From Methylorubrum rhodesianum (GTDB taxonomy: Bacteria > Pseudomonadota > Alphaproteobacteria > Rhizobiales > Beijerinckiaceae), in the NCBI RefSeq assembly GCF_014199985.1, contig NZ_JACHOS010000003.1, positions 148,454-212,453 on the forward strand: a DNA stretch of 64,000 bases. Direction: 5' to 3'. Below are positions 53,482 through 62,391 of the stretch, piece by piece (within the stretch, counting starts at the first letter, position 1; each line of letters opens with the position of its first letter). Below the pieces are notes generated by a model. It had not been told where the DNA came from. It ran no database searches and saw only the letters and a program-made list of their open reading frames with translations. Both the position numbers and the translations under genes were made by a program.

Positions 53482-54252
53482 CTAGATCACGCCCCGCCGG
53501 CGCAGGATGGCCTCGAAGCCGGCCACGTCCTCGAGGAAGCCGAAATGACCGCCGGGCAGGGTGGCGACGTCGAGGCCGGCCGGCACGCCGCCGTGCTGCG
53601 CGTAGAGATCGTGCGAGAAGACGTCGGCCTCGCCGAAGACGAGGGTGAGGCGGCCTGCATGGGCCGCCAAGATTCCGCGCTGGTCGTCGTCGCCGAGGCT
53701 GGCCGAGACGCCGTGATAGACCGGCGGGACCAGGGCGAGGTCGAGATCCGGCAGGTCGGTCGGCCGGCCGCAATAGGCCGGCAGCAGGATCGCCATGATC
53801 GCCCGACCGGCCTCGGCATCGGTTCGCGCCATCAGCGGCGCGGCCCGACCCATCGCCTCGGGCGAGAGCCGGGCGAACAGGGCGGCGACGCCCGCGTCGC
53901 GCCCGGCGCGGGTCGGCGGGGCGGGATGGAGCAGCACGGCGCGGGCGATCCTGCCCGGCGGCAGACGGTCGAGGAGGGCCAGCGCGAGCCACGCTCCCCA
54001 GGAATGCGCGACGAGACTCACCGCGCCCTCCTCCGCCCGCTCGGCGACGAGGGTGGCGGCCGCGTCGAGCACGGTCTGGGCGGTGACGGGATCGGGCGGG
54101 GCGGAATCGCCGCATCCGGGCTGTTCGAAGAAGGCCCAGCCTTCGGCAAAACCCGCGCGCCGCAGCGGATCCGCGGCGTAGGCGACGGCCAGGCCGGGGC
54201 CGCCGCCGAGGAAGACGACCGGGCCGGGCCGGTCCTGCGGGGAGACGGTCAT
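53482..54252 (-). CDS. Alpha/beta hydrolase (prolyl-aminopeptidase-like)
   Basis: A 256-residue hydrolase. VVFLGGGPGLAVAY (oxyanion HGGPG-like loop), FFEQPGCGDSAPP, nucleophile elbow VAHSWGAWLAL (G-x-S-x-G as HSWG), acid in VFGEADVFSH and histidine in LPGGHFGFLED. The pattern is similar to proline iminopeptidase relatives. The start at 54252 follows 17 bases after the FAH gene, so both are co-transcribed. Substrate unknown. Confidence 0.82.
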   Translation of the reverse strand: MTVSPQDRPGPVVFLGGGPGLAVAYAADPLRRAGFAEGWAFFEQPGCGDSAPPDPVTAQTVLDAAATLVAERAEEGAVSLVAHSWGAWLALALLDRLPPGRIARAVLLHPAPPTRAGRDAGVAALFARLSPEAMGRAAPLMARTDAEAGRAIMAILLPAYCGRPTDLPDLDLALVPPVYHGVSASLGDDDQRGILAAHAGRLTLVFGEADVFSHDLYAQHGGVPAGLDVATLPGGHFGFLEDVAGFEAILRRRGVI

Positions 54253-54269
54253 CGTCGGCGGGCGGCTCG

Positions 54270-55154
54270 TCAGTTCGTCGGCTCGCCGGCCGCGACCTTC
54301 GCGGTCCAGTCGTCGAAGGCCACGACCCGCTGGCGCTGCTCGCCCAGGCCGTCGATGCGCAGCACCATCTCGTCGTCGCTCTTGAGGTAGCGCGGCGGCT
54401 TCATGCCGAGGCCGACGCCCGGCGGGGTGCCGGTGGTGATGACGTCGCCGGGTTCCAGCATCATGAAGTGCGAGACGTAGGCGACGAGCTGGGCGACGTC
54501 GAAGATCATCGTCGCCGTCGAGCCCGTCTGCATCCGCTGACCGTTGAGGTCGAGGCTCATCGAGAGCTTCTTGAGGTCCGGGATCTCGTCGAGGGTGACG
54601 AGCCAGGGGCCGAGCGGGCCGAAGGTCGGGCAGCCCTTGCCCTTGGTCCAGGTGCCGCCGCGCTCCATCTGGAATTCGCGCTCGGACAGGTCGTTGCAGA
54701 TGCAGACGCCCGCCACGTAGCGCAGGGCCTCGTTGGCGTGGACGTAGGAAGCGCGGGCACCGATCACCACGGCGAGCTCCACCTCCCAATCGGTCTTGGC
54801 CGAGGCCTTGGGCAGGATCACCGTGTCGTTGGGGCCGACGATGCAGGAGGGCGCCTTGTTGAAGATGATCGGCTCGGCCGGGATCGCGGCGCCGGTCTCG
54901 GCGGCATGGTCGGCGTAGTTCAGGCCGATCGCCACGAAGTTGCGGGTGCCGCCGACGCAGGGGCCGAGGCGGGTGCCGGGCGGCAGGAGCGGCAGGCTCT
55001 CGGGATCGATGCGCGCGAGGCGGTCGAGCGATTCCCGCGACAGGCCTGCTCCGGCGATGTCGCGCAGGGTGCCCGACAGGTCGCGCAAGCCGCCCTTCGC
55101 GTCCACGAGGCCCGGCTTCTCGTCACCGCTCGCTCCGTGCCGGATCAGCTTCAT
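54270..55154 (-). CDS. Fumarylacetoacetate hydrolase-family protein
   Basis: A 294-residue FAH-family enzyme. After the N-terminal cap (MKLIRHGASGDEKPGLVDAK) the catalytic domain shows FVAIGLNYADHAAETG, KAPSCIVGPNDTVILPKASA, DWEVELAVVIGARASYV with metal-binding glutamates, ICNDLSEREFQMERGGTWTKGKGCPTFGPLGPW-type active-site region (as separate strings) and VITTGTPPGVGLGMKPPRYL. The family includes ureidoglycolate lyase and acylpyruvases in aromatic or carboxylate degradation. ATG 55154 chosen (GGAGA nine bases upstream). First of a three-gene operon. Confidence 0.88.
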   Translation of the reverse strand: MKLIRHGASGDEKPGLVDAKGGLRDLSGTLRDIAGAGLSRESLDRLARIDPESLPLLPPGTRLGPCVGGTRNFVAIGLNYADHAAETGAAIPAEPIIFNKAPSCIVGPNDTVILPKASAKTDWEVELAVVIGARASYVHANEALRYVAGVCICNDLSEREFQMERGGTWTKGKGCPTFGPLGPWLVTLDEIPDLKKLSMSLDLNGQRMQTGSTATMIFDVAQLVAYVSHFMMLEPGDVITTGTPPGVGLGMKPPRYLKSDDEMVLRIDGLGEQRQRVVAFDDWTAKVAAGEPTN

Positions 55155-55452
55155 CGTCGGCGTCTCCATCCTGCTTGAGGCTCGCCCAGAGGGGCGGAAC
55201 CATGGCCGCGGCCGGTCCAGGGTGCAAGCGGCGCCTCGAGCTCATGCTCGAGCGCGCCTCGGACCCGCGTCTGAGCCCACATCCTGGACCGTACCGTTCA
55301 TACAGGGGCAGGGGCGCCCCGGTTCCGTGACATAAATTCCTCAATTGATATATAATTCTATTTTCGGTTTTCCTCCTCTGGACCGGACGCGTGCGATCCT
55401 CTTCCATCACGGATGGGACTTGGGTCTGCAAGAAACGCTTCGGAGAACAAGA

Positions 55453-56778
55453 ATGACTGGGGGGACGATCCGCGCGCTCGGGCTCGCGGGGGCCGTCGCG
55501 GCCGCTTCGGTGGCGGGCGCAACGGGAGCGCAGGCCGGTGCCTTCGGCCTGCGCGAGCAGAGTGCGCAGGGACTGGGCGTCGCCTTCGCGGGCGCGGCCT
55601 CGGGCGGGGCGGGCGTCTCGTCGATCTTCTGGAACCCGGCGACCGTGACGATGCGGCCGGGCTTCGCCAGCGAGCAGAGCCTGAGCTTCATCAATCTCTC
55701 GGGTGAGATCACGCCGACGGTGGGCACCGCGCCGGGCCTTCTGCCCTTCGGCTCCTCCGGCGAGGTCGGCCAGGGCGCCGTGGTGCCCTCGGGGGCGACC
55801 TCCTACCAGCTCACCGACCGGCTCTGGATCGGCATCCAGACCGGGGCGCCGTACGGCCTCGTCACCAAGCCGCGCCAGGATTGGGCGGGCTCGGTCTATG
55901 CCCGTTCCTCGCGGATCTTCTCGCTGGCCTTCAACCCGGTGGTCGGCTTCAAGGTGAACGACTGGCTCTCCGTCGCCGCCGGCCCGAGCATCGAGTATTT
56001 CCGCCTGACCCTGCGCGCGGCCGTGCCGGTGCCCGGCACCTTCCCCGGCCTCTACCCGTCGGGCTTCGTCAAGGGCGAGTCCTGGGGCGTCGGCTTCACC
56101 GCCGGTGTCCTGGTCACCCCCGCCGCCGGTACGACGATCGGCGTCGGCTACCGCTCCTCGGTCCACCACGACATCGAGGGCTCGATCGGCTTCCCCGATC
56201 CGCGGCAGGCGCTCGCCCTGGGGCAGGTGCGGGCCAACCTCAACACGCCCGAGAAGGTCAGCGTCGGCCTGACCCAGGCGATCAATCCGGTCACCCGGAT
56301 CAATCTCGGCTTCGAGTGGGACAACTGGTCGAGGCTCGGCAACGTCGGCATCGTGTCGAGGACGCTCGGCGTGCCGGTGAACAACCTGCCGCTCAACTTC
56401 AAGGACTCGTTCTTCTACTCGATCGGTGCCGAGTACGACTGGTCGCCGAACCTGACCCTGCGGGCCGGCTTCGGCTACGACAACGTGCCGATCGACGTCA
56501 CGAACCGCTCGGCGCGCCTGCCCGACAGCGACCGCTACGTCGTCTCGATCGGCGGCAGCTATCGCTGGAGCGAGAAGGTGCTGCTGACGGCGAGCTACGC
56601 CCACGCCTTCTTCGACCGCGGCCTTCTCCTGGCGGGCCCCGGCCGCGACTACAACATCGGCAACATCCCGCTCGCCGCCTCGACCGACGTCAGCGCCGAC
56701 GTCGTGTCGGTCGGCTTCCGCTACCAGTGGGACGCCCCCGCCGCCGTCGCCCCGGCCCCGCTTGTGCGCAAGTACTGA
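55453..56778 (+). CDS. FadL/TodX-type outer membrane transport protein
   Basis: A 441-residue OMPP1/FadL/TodX-family channel. Signal peptide ending AGATGAQA, then GAFGLREQSAQGLGVAFAGA, the conserved N-terminal hatch segment, and SSIFWNPATVT (NPA motif). The barrel has alternating strands and ends VSVGFRYQWD...PLVRKY. Such channels let hydrophobic compounds (fatty acids, aromatic hydrocarbons) enter. CGGAGA precedes the ATG. Monocistronic, with a shared terminator after it. Confidence 0.92.
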   Translation: MTGGTIRALGLAGAVAAASVAGATGAQAGAFGLREQSAQGLGVAFAGAASGGAGVSSIFWNPATVTMRPGFASEQSLSFINLSGEITPTVGTAPGLLPFGSSGEVGQGAVVPSGATSYQLTDRLWIGIQTGAPYGLVTKPRQDWAGSVYARSSRIFSLAFNPVVGFKVNDWLSVAAGPSIEYFRLTLRAAVPVPGTFPGLYPSGFVKGESWGVGFTAGVLVTPAAGTTIGVGYRSSVHHDIEGSIGFPDPRQALALGQVRANLNTPEKVSVGLTQAINPVTRINLGFEWDNWSRLGNVGIVSRTLGVPVNNLPLNFKDSFFYSIGAEYDWSPNLTLRAGFGYDNVPIDVTNRSARLPDSDRYVVSIGGSYRWSEKVLLTASYAHAFFDRGLLLAGPGRDYNIGNIPLAASTDVSADVVSVGFRYQWDAPAAVAPAPLVRKY

Positions 56779-56804
56779 TCGCCTGATCCTCGCGGCATCC
56801 TTGC

Positions 56805-56850
56805 GGCCCGCCCGGCACCAGACCTGAAACGGTCCGGCGCCGGGCGGGCC
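56805..56850. terminator. Bidirectional terminator between convergent genes
   Basis: GGCCCGCCCGGC (56805-56816) pairs with GCCGGGCGGGCC (56839-56850), a perfect 12-bp stem, and the loop can form a smaller inner hairpin. It stands between the ends of the FadL gene and the TyrA-like gene. Confidence 0.8.
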
Positions 56851-56854
56851 GTTT

Positions 56855-57685
56855 CTACGAGGCGAGCCGGTCCGGCCCTGCGTGAACCGGTTCTGCGGAA
56901 AACTCCGCCTCTGCGGAGAGTTCGGCGTCGAGCCGGCGCGCCAGCGCGAAGAAGCGCTGCCGCACCGCCGCCGCGTGCGGGTTCGCGCGCTCGATGGCGT
57001 GGAACACCTCGGGCGCGTCGTGCCGCACCATGCCGACCGCCTGCATCAGCAGGTCGAAGCTGCGCGTCGTCATCCGCGTCGGCAGCGGCTCCATCGCCAC
57101 CAGCACCTTGGCGATGAGGTGGGTCAGCCCCTGAACCGAGGCCATGGCCCGATCGTGCGCCTCCGGCGTCGTCAGGATGACGTCGAGGCCGAGCCCGCGC
57201 CGCAGGAAGGCCGCCGCCCTCAAGGCCCGCCGTCCGCGGAGCGGGCAGACGGCGATCTTGAGGCCCCGGATGCCGTCGGCGCTCTCTCCGGCGCTCTGCG
57301 GCCCGAACAGCGGATGGGTCGCCAGGATCTCGACATCGACCGGCAATTCCGCCTGCAGGATCGCGGCCGGTCCCGTCTTCACCGACCCGACATCGACCAC
57401 CAGCGTGCCCGGCCGCAGATGCGGGGCCAGGCCGCGCACCGCCTCGGCGAGACTCGCCACCGGCGTGGCGAGGATCACCAAGGGGCAGTCCGCCGCAGCC
57501 GCAAGATCGGCGGCGACCGCGTGCGGTCCCGCATCGGCGGCGAGGCGCGCCGCGAGCGTCGCGGCGGGCAGGTACGGGTCGTGGACCGTCAGCCCGGCAT
57601 GCGGGGCGAGATGGCGGGCGATCAGGCGTCCGAAGGCGCCGAAGCCGACGCGCGGACGAGAGGGAAATGGCGGCGGAGCAGACAC
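56855..57685 (-). CDS. Prephenate/arogenate dehydrogenase-like protein (TyrA)
   Basis: A 276-residue NAD(P)-dependent dehydrogenase. Rossmann RVGFGAFGRLIARHLAPHAG, VILATPVASLAEAVRGLAPH, DVGSVKTGPAAILQAELP and ILATHPLFGPQSAGES (catalytic histidine in THPLFGP) are the TyrA signatures. The C-terminal helical domain carries AHDRAMASVQGLTHLIAKVL. It makes tyrosine by oxidative decarboxylation of prephenate or arogenate. Starts at GTG 57685. Normally TyrA sits beside hisC in alphaproteobacteria; here it stands alone. Could alternatively be a related dehydrogenase. Confidence 0.82.
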   Translation of the reverse strand: MSAPPPFPSRPRVGFGAFGRLIARHLAPHAGLTVHDPYLPAATLAARLAADAGPHAVAADLAAAADCPLVILATPVASLAEAVRGLAPHLRPGTLVVDVGSVKTGPAAILQAELPVDVEILATHPLFGPQSAGESADGIRGLKIAVCPLRGRRALRAAAFLRRGLGLDVILTTPEAHDRAMASVQGLTHLIAKVLVAMEPLPTRMTTRSFDLLMQAVGMVRHDAPEVFHAIERANPHAAAVRQRFFALARRLDAELSAEAEFSAEPVHAGPDRLAS

Positions 57686-58190
57686 GGGGTGACCTCGGAA
57701 GGGGGCGAGGCCGGCGGTCCGTTGCGGGATGTCTTTCCACGATCCTCAGGCCGCCGACGACGCAGCGGCTGAAGACATGACGAGTCCGGGGCCGCTTAGG
57801 GGAGCGGCGCGCGATACGATCCGGAGAGGAGGAGGAGGCCCGTCATGATGGCGCGCCTCTAGACAGGGGGCGCTCCAGCGTCAAGATCCTGCGGCACGGA
57901 CCGGCCGTGCGCCCGAATGCGTTCAGGGCGGTTCCCGCCGGCTCGCCCAGGACGACCGGCCATCGTCCGGAAGCGGAGCGTGCCGTCTCTGATCCCGAGT
58001 CCAGGAGGAGGCTCTAACGCAGAGATTGTGCTGCGGAATACGGGCCATCCAAAGCGTTATGAAAGACAACCTACGTTTATTTTTACTGATTTGCGGCCAT
58101 GCGAATGTGAAAACTGAAAATAGTTCTAGAAACGGCGCCTTAAGAGGCAGGGCCTAAACCGGATTTGGGTTGTCGGGCTTGCCATCCATC
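57686..58190. other. Intergenic region with a candidate leader peptide
   Basis: About 500 bp between divergent genes. 57830-57865 holds a purine-rich ribosome binding site and a five-codon open frame (see separate entry). The stretch 58020-58140 is AT-richer and should hold the promoter of the GGDEF/EAL gene. No other gene or hairpin is defended. Confidence 0.55.
57845..57862 (+). other. Candidate five-residue leader peptide (MMARL)
   Basis: ATG ATG GCG CGC CTC TAG directly follows a very strong ribosome binding site (GGAGGAGGAGG, six bases before the first ATG). Short peptides of this kind can act as translation-sensing leaders. The next gene in this direction is over 300 bp away, so regulation in cis is uncertain. 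Could be coincidence. Confidence 0.25.
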
Positions 58191-60671
58191 ATGTTCAAAA
58201 TCATTGCCTGTGTCACGCAACAGCATGATCTCGGCCTTGTTGCCATCTCAGCGGGTATTTGCCTGCTCGGCTGCTTCTCGACGGTGACCCTGATGGCCGA
58301 GGCCGAGCAGGCCGAGCGCCGTGCCCTACTCCCCTGGCTGCTCGCGGCGGCGGCGGTGTTCGGCTGCAGCGTCTGGTCGCTCCACTTCGTCGCGATGCTG
58401 GCCTTCCATCCCGGCGGGCAGGCGGCCTACGACCTCCTGCCTACGGCGGCCTCGATCGCGATCGCGGTGGCGGGAGCCCTGGTCGCCCTGCTGATCCGGG
58501 CCCAGGCGGGCCACGTCCCGCTCAAGGTGGCCGCGGCCGGCGTGGCTCTGGCCGCGGCGATCGCGGGGATGCACTACACGGGCGTGGGCGCGATGGCGGC
58601 GAGCAGCGTGCTCGTGTTCGAGGGCGCCTATGTCCACGCCTCGCTCGGCCTCTGCGCGGCCCTGGCGGTGATCGCCCTCGCCCGCGCCGGCGACCTTACC
58701 GGACTCGGCCGCCGGATCGAGGTCACGCTCTGGCTGGCGCTGGCGATCTGCGGGTTGCACTTCACCGGTATGACGGCGCTCACGCTCGCTCCCGTCGCCA
58801 TGCAGGAGGAGGGCGGGTCGGCCCTCGGCTCGACGCAGCTCGGCCTCGCGGTCGGGCTCGTGAGCCTCGTCGTCCTCGCTGCCGGCCTCGCCGCCCTGCT
58901 GATGCAGCGGCACCTGATGCGCCGCCGCATGGACGAGCTGAGCCGCATGCGGCTGCTCGGCAACCTCGCCCACGAGGTGCTGCTCATCCACCGCAGCGGC
59001 CGGGTGGTCGAGATCAACCAGGCGGGCCTGCGCCTGTTCGAGACCACCACGGGGGAGATCGTCGGCCGGCCGGTGCTGGACCTGTTCAGCGAGGCCGACG
59101 CGCCGGCCGTGATGCGGCGCAGCCGCTGCCGCCCGGAGGATCTGCGCCCGGAGGAGTTCGAGATCCGCACGGCGAGCGGCCTCCTCGTGCCGGTGGAGCT
59201 CTCCTGCCGCCCCATCGAGTATCTCGGCCGGCCGGCCACGGCGGTGGCCCTGCGCGATCTCAGCCAGCGCCGCCGCGACGAGGCGCGGATCCGCCACCTC
59301 GCCCTGCACGACGCCCTCACCGACCTGCCCAACCGCACCCTTCTGGAGGAGCGCCTGACCCTCGCCCTGGAGAATGCGGCCGAGAACGGGACGAGCGTGG
59401 CGCTGGTCTATCTCGACCTCGACCGCTTCAAGCCGGTCAACGATTTCCACGGCCACGCCGCGGGGGATGCCCTGCTCGTGCAGGCGGCCAAGCGCATGCT
59501 GGCCGAGCTGCGTCCGACCGACACGCTCGCGCGGATCGGCGGCGACGAGTTCGTGATCGTCCTGGCCCATACCCGCACTCTCGCGCAGGTCGCCGAGACC
59601 GCGGAGCGGCTGGTCGCGGCGCTCGGTCGCGCGTTCCAGATCGAGGGCCGGATCGAGGACGGCAGCCGGGGCCGGAGTGAAACCCTGCGCATCGAGATCG
59701 GCGCCTCGGCGGGCATCGCCCTGTATCCCAGCGACGGGAGCACGTCCGAGAGCCTGAAGCGCGCCGCCGACACCGCCCTGTACCGGGTCAAGGACGAGGG
59801 GCGCGGCACGGTGCGCTTCTTCGAGGCCGCGATGGACGAGCAGCTCCAGGCGCGCCGCCGGATCGAGCACGAGCTGAGCGGCGCGATCCCGCGCGGCGAG
59901 CTGCAGCTCTACTACCAGCCGATCGTCAACGGCCGCACCGGCGAGATCGAAACCTTCGAGGCGCTGATCCGCTGGCACCATCCGGAGCGGGGCTGCGTGT
60001 CGCCGGCCGAGTTCATCCCGCTGGCCGAGCAGACCGACCAGATCGCGCGGATCGGCGCCTGGGTGCTCGACACCGCCTGCGCCGCCGCCGCCGCGTGGTC
60101 CCATCCCTGGCGGGTCTCGGTCAACGTCTCGCCCAAGCAGTTCCGTCAGCCGGGCTTCGCCGCCGGCGTGGCGGCGGTGCTCGGCCGCCACGGGCTTCCG
60201 CCGGGGCGGCTGGTCCTGGAGATCACCGAGGGCGTGTTCATCCAGGACGCGGCGATGGCGGTGGAGGTGCTGACCGCCTTGCGCACCCTCGGCGTGCGCC
60301 TCGCGCTCGACGATTTCGGAACGGGCTACTCGTCCTTGAGCTACCTGCAGCGGTTCAAGTTCGACAAGATCAAGGTCGATCAGTCCTTCGTGCGCCGTCT
60401 CGGACAGCACGCGGACTCGCTGACGATCGTGCGCGCGATCACCCATCTCGGGCACAATCTCGGCCTTCAGGTCACGGTCGAGGGTGTGGAGACGCAAGAG
60501 CAGCTCGCCGTGCTGCGCGAACTCGGCTGCGACCAGATGCAGGGCTATCTGTTCGCCCGGCCGACGCCGATGACGGATCCGATGACGACGCCGATAGCGG
60601 GATCCCCGGATCTGGAGCGGGCGCGGCTGCGCTCCCTGTTCGACGGGCCGCAGGCCAAGGCCTACGCCTGA
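58191..60671 (+). CDS. MHYT-PAS-GGDEF-EAL membrane c-di-GMP enzyme
   Basis: An 826-residue protein. The N-terminal ~240 residues have seven hydrophobic segments with three MHYT-type motifs (WSLHFVAMLAF, IAGMHYTGVGAM, CGLHFTGMTAL), the integral sensor proposed to bind copper and respond to O2, CO or NO. A PAS domain (~265-370; EVLLIHRSGRVVEINQAGLR) is followed by GGDEF (LARIGGDEFVIVL, intact) and EAL (EIETFEALIRWHHPERG, EITEGVF, DDFGTGYSSLSYL, intact). It could make or break c-di-GMP. The start ATG 58191 is preferred to TTG 58170. Monocistronic. Confidence 0.93.
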   Translation: MFKIIACVTQQHDLGLVAISAGICLLGCFSTVTLMAEAEQAERRALLPWLLAAAAVFGCSVWSLHFVAMLAFHPGGQAAYDLLPTAASIAIAVAGALVALLIRAQAGHVPLKVAAAGVALAAAIAGMHYTGVGAMAASSVLVFEGAYVHASLGLCAALAVIALARAGDLTGLGRRIEVTLWLALAICGLHFTGMTALTLAPVAMQEEGGSALGSTQLGLAVGLVSLVVLAAGLAALLMQRHLMRRRMDELSRMRLLGNLAHEVLLIHRSGRVVEINQAGLRLFETTTGEIVGRPVLDLFSEADAPAVMRRSRCRPEDLRPEEFEIRTASGLLVPVELSCRPIEYLGRPATAVALRDLSQRRRDEARIRHLALHDALTDLPNRTLLEERLTLALENAAENGTSVALVYLDLDRFKPVNDFHGHAAGDALLVQAAKRMLAELRPTDTLARIGGDEFVIVLAHTRTLAQVAETAERLVAALGRAFQIEGRIEDGSRGRSETLRIEIGASAGIALYPSDGSTSESLKRAADTALYRVKDEGRGTVRFFEAAMDEQLQARRRIEHELSGAIPRGELQLYYQPIVNGRTGEIETFEALIRWHHPERGCVSPAEFIPLAEQTDQIARIGAWVLDTACAAAAAWSHPWRVSVNVSPKQFRQPGFAAGVAAVLGRHGLPPGRLVLEITEGVFIQDAAMAVEVLTALRTLGVRLALDDFGTGYSSLSYLQRFKFDKIKVDQSFVRRLGQHADSLTIVRAITHLGHNLGLQVTVEGVETQEQLAVLRELGCDQMQGYLFARPTPMTDPMTTPIAGSPDLERARLRSLFDGPQAKAYA

Positions 60672-60747
60672 CGGCGGGGCCTCGGCCGGAGGGGCGGACG
60701 GAGCGCCGCCCCCTCGCTCCATCCGGCGCCGTCGGAACCCGGACGGG

Positions 60748-62391
60748 TCAGGCCGCCTCGCGCTCCGGGGCGAGGCGGCGCCGGGCGTTCTCCCACCAGC
60801 TGCGCTGGCGCTGCGCCTCGGCCTCCGCCGCCTTGGCGGCGTAGAACGACGCGTTGTGCTCGCCCCGCAGCGCCTCGCGGGTGAAGCGGATCAGGTGGTG
60901 GGCGACGAAGCCCATGTTGAACACCGCCTCGATCTGGCCACGCTTCAGGGCGTGACCGGCCGCGCGCCAGAACGGCCGGCGGTAGTCGGAGAGAAGACCC
61001 ACCCGGGTGATGATGTTGAAGCCGAGGATCAGCCCGCGGCGCAGGTTGGTGAAGGTGAGCTTGCCCTTCGTCGGCGTGACGATGCGGTTGCCGTAGGTCA
61101 CGTCGCACTGGTGCTTGAAGCGCTCGAACAGGTGCTCGGGCGCGTAGGCGTGAGCGATGGCGCGCCGCCAGGAGTTCACCACGGTGTCGTGGGGGCGCTT
61201 GAACAGCACGTTCGATTCGAGCGCCGCGTCATGGACGAGGCGGCCCTCCCGCTCCAGCCGGTCCCAGAGCGGGGTCTTGGGCAGCGCCTGGAGCAGGTTG
61301 ATCGTCAGCACGGGGATGCCGGAGCGATCGATGAAGTCGATCAGGTTCTGCTCGGACTGGTCGGTGTCGGAGTCGAGGCCGAGAATGATCCCGGAGGTGA
61401 CCTCCAATCCGTAGGAATTGAGCGTCTGGATCGCCTCGTACATCGGCACGGCGGCGTTGTGGGTCTTGTCGATCCCTTTCAGCGCGTCCGCTTCCGGCGT
61501 CTCGATGCCGACGAACACCGTCATGAAGTTGGCCTGCCGCATCAGCTCGAGGATTTCGGGCTGCTTGGCCATGTTGAGCGTCGCCTCGCAGGCGAACTGG
61601 AGCGGATAGTTGTTCCGCTTCTGCCACTCCACGAGGTGGGGCAGCATCTCGCGGGTGGCCTTGCGGTTGCCGATGAAGTTGTCGTCGACGAAGTAGACCA
61701 CCGCCGGATGGCCCGGCTGGCTGATGATCGCGTCGAGTTCGGCGCACATCTGCTCCGGGCTCTTCAGCCGCGGCTGGCGCCCGTAGAGCTGCGGGATGTC
61801 GCAGAACTCGCAGCGATAGGGGCAGCCCGACGAGAATTGCAGGGAGCCGATCAGGTAGCGCTTGAGCGGCACGGCCTCGTAGGCCGGGGCGGGGAAATCG
61901 CCGAGTGCCAGCCGGTCCTTGGTGTCGAGCACCACCTGCGCCGCCGGCCGCGCGAGGTCGCGGTCGAGGATCTCGATGAGGCGGTCGGTGGCGTCGCCGA
62001 TCTCGCCGACATGGAGATAGTCGAAATCCGGGTACTTCTCCGGCGCGCCCGAGACCGAGGGGCCGCCGAGAACCGCGACCTTGCCGGCCTCGTGCGCCCG
62101 CCGGCCGATGTCGTGGATCTGACCCTCCTGGATGTGCATGCCCGACACGAACACCGCGTCGGCCCAGGCGAAGTCCTGCAGCGAGGCCGGCCGGATGTTC
62201 TCATCGACGAAGCGGCACTCCCAGGTCTCGGGCATGTAGGCCGCGATCACCAGGAGCCCCTGGGGCGGCATGAACGCCTTCACGCCGCCCATGAGCGGGT
62301 AGGCGTGGGAGAACGTGCCGAAGGACGGCGTGTAGGCGGGGAAGACGCACAGGATGCGCCGGCGGGACGAGACGGGGAGGGTGCAACGCAT
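60748..62391 (-). CDS. hpnP: B12-binding radical SAM protein, candidate hopanoid C-2 methylase HpnP
   Basis: A 547-residue protein. The N-terminal cobalamin-binding domain begins RILCVFPAYTPSFGTFSHAY and has VKAFMPPQGLLVIAAYMPE and FVDENIRPA. Residues ~170-400 form the radical SAM domain with SSGCPYRCEFCDIPQLYGR (CxxxCxxC), VDDNFIGN and FVGIETPE. The C-terminal part (SNVLFKRPHDTVVNSWRRAI onward) resembles DUF4070. This architecture and the FGTF..AYPL...GVKAFMPPQGLL start are what I associate with HpnP, which methylates hopanoids at C-2 with SAM and cobalamin. The specific role is probable, not certain; other B12 radical SAM methylases share the plan. Stand-alone. Confidence 0.6.
   Translation of the reverse strand: MRCTLPVSSRRRILCVFPAYTPSFGTFSHAYPLMGGVKAFMPPQGLLVIAAYMPETWECRFVDENIRPASLQDFAWADAVFVSGMHIQEGQIHDIGRRAHEAGKVAVLGGPSVSGAPEKYPDFDYLHVGEIGDATDRLIEILDRDLARPAAQVVLDTKDRLALGDFPAPAYEAVPLKRYLIGSLQFSSGCPYRCEFCDIPQLYGRQPRLKSPEQMCAELDAIISQPGHPAVVYFVDDNFIGNRKATREMLPHLVEWQKRNNYPLQFACEATLNMAKQPEILELMRQANFMTVFVGIETPEADALKGIDKTHNAAVPMYEAIQTLNSYGLEVTSGIILGLDSDTDQSEQNLIDFIDRSGIPVLTINLLQALPKTPLWDRLEREGRLVHDAALESNVLFKRPHDTVVNSWRRAIAHAYAPEHLFERFKHQCDVTYGNRIVTPTKGKLTFTNLRRGLILGFNIITRVGLLSDYRRPFWRAAGHALKRGQIEAVFNMGFVAHHLIRFTREALRGEHNASFYAAKAAEAEAQRQRSWWENARRRLAPEREAA

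Noticed and set aside
57917..58117. 66-codon open frame before the GGDEF/EAL gene
   Set aside because: No ribosome binding site or family character. Its N-terminal part is Arg/Pro-rich mirror-like sequence.
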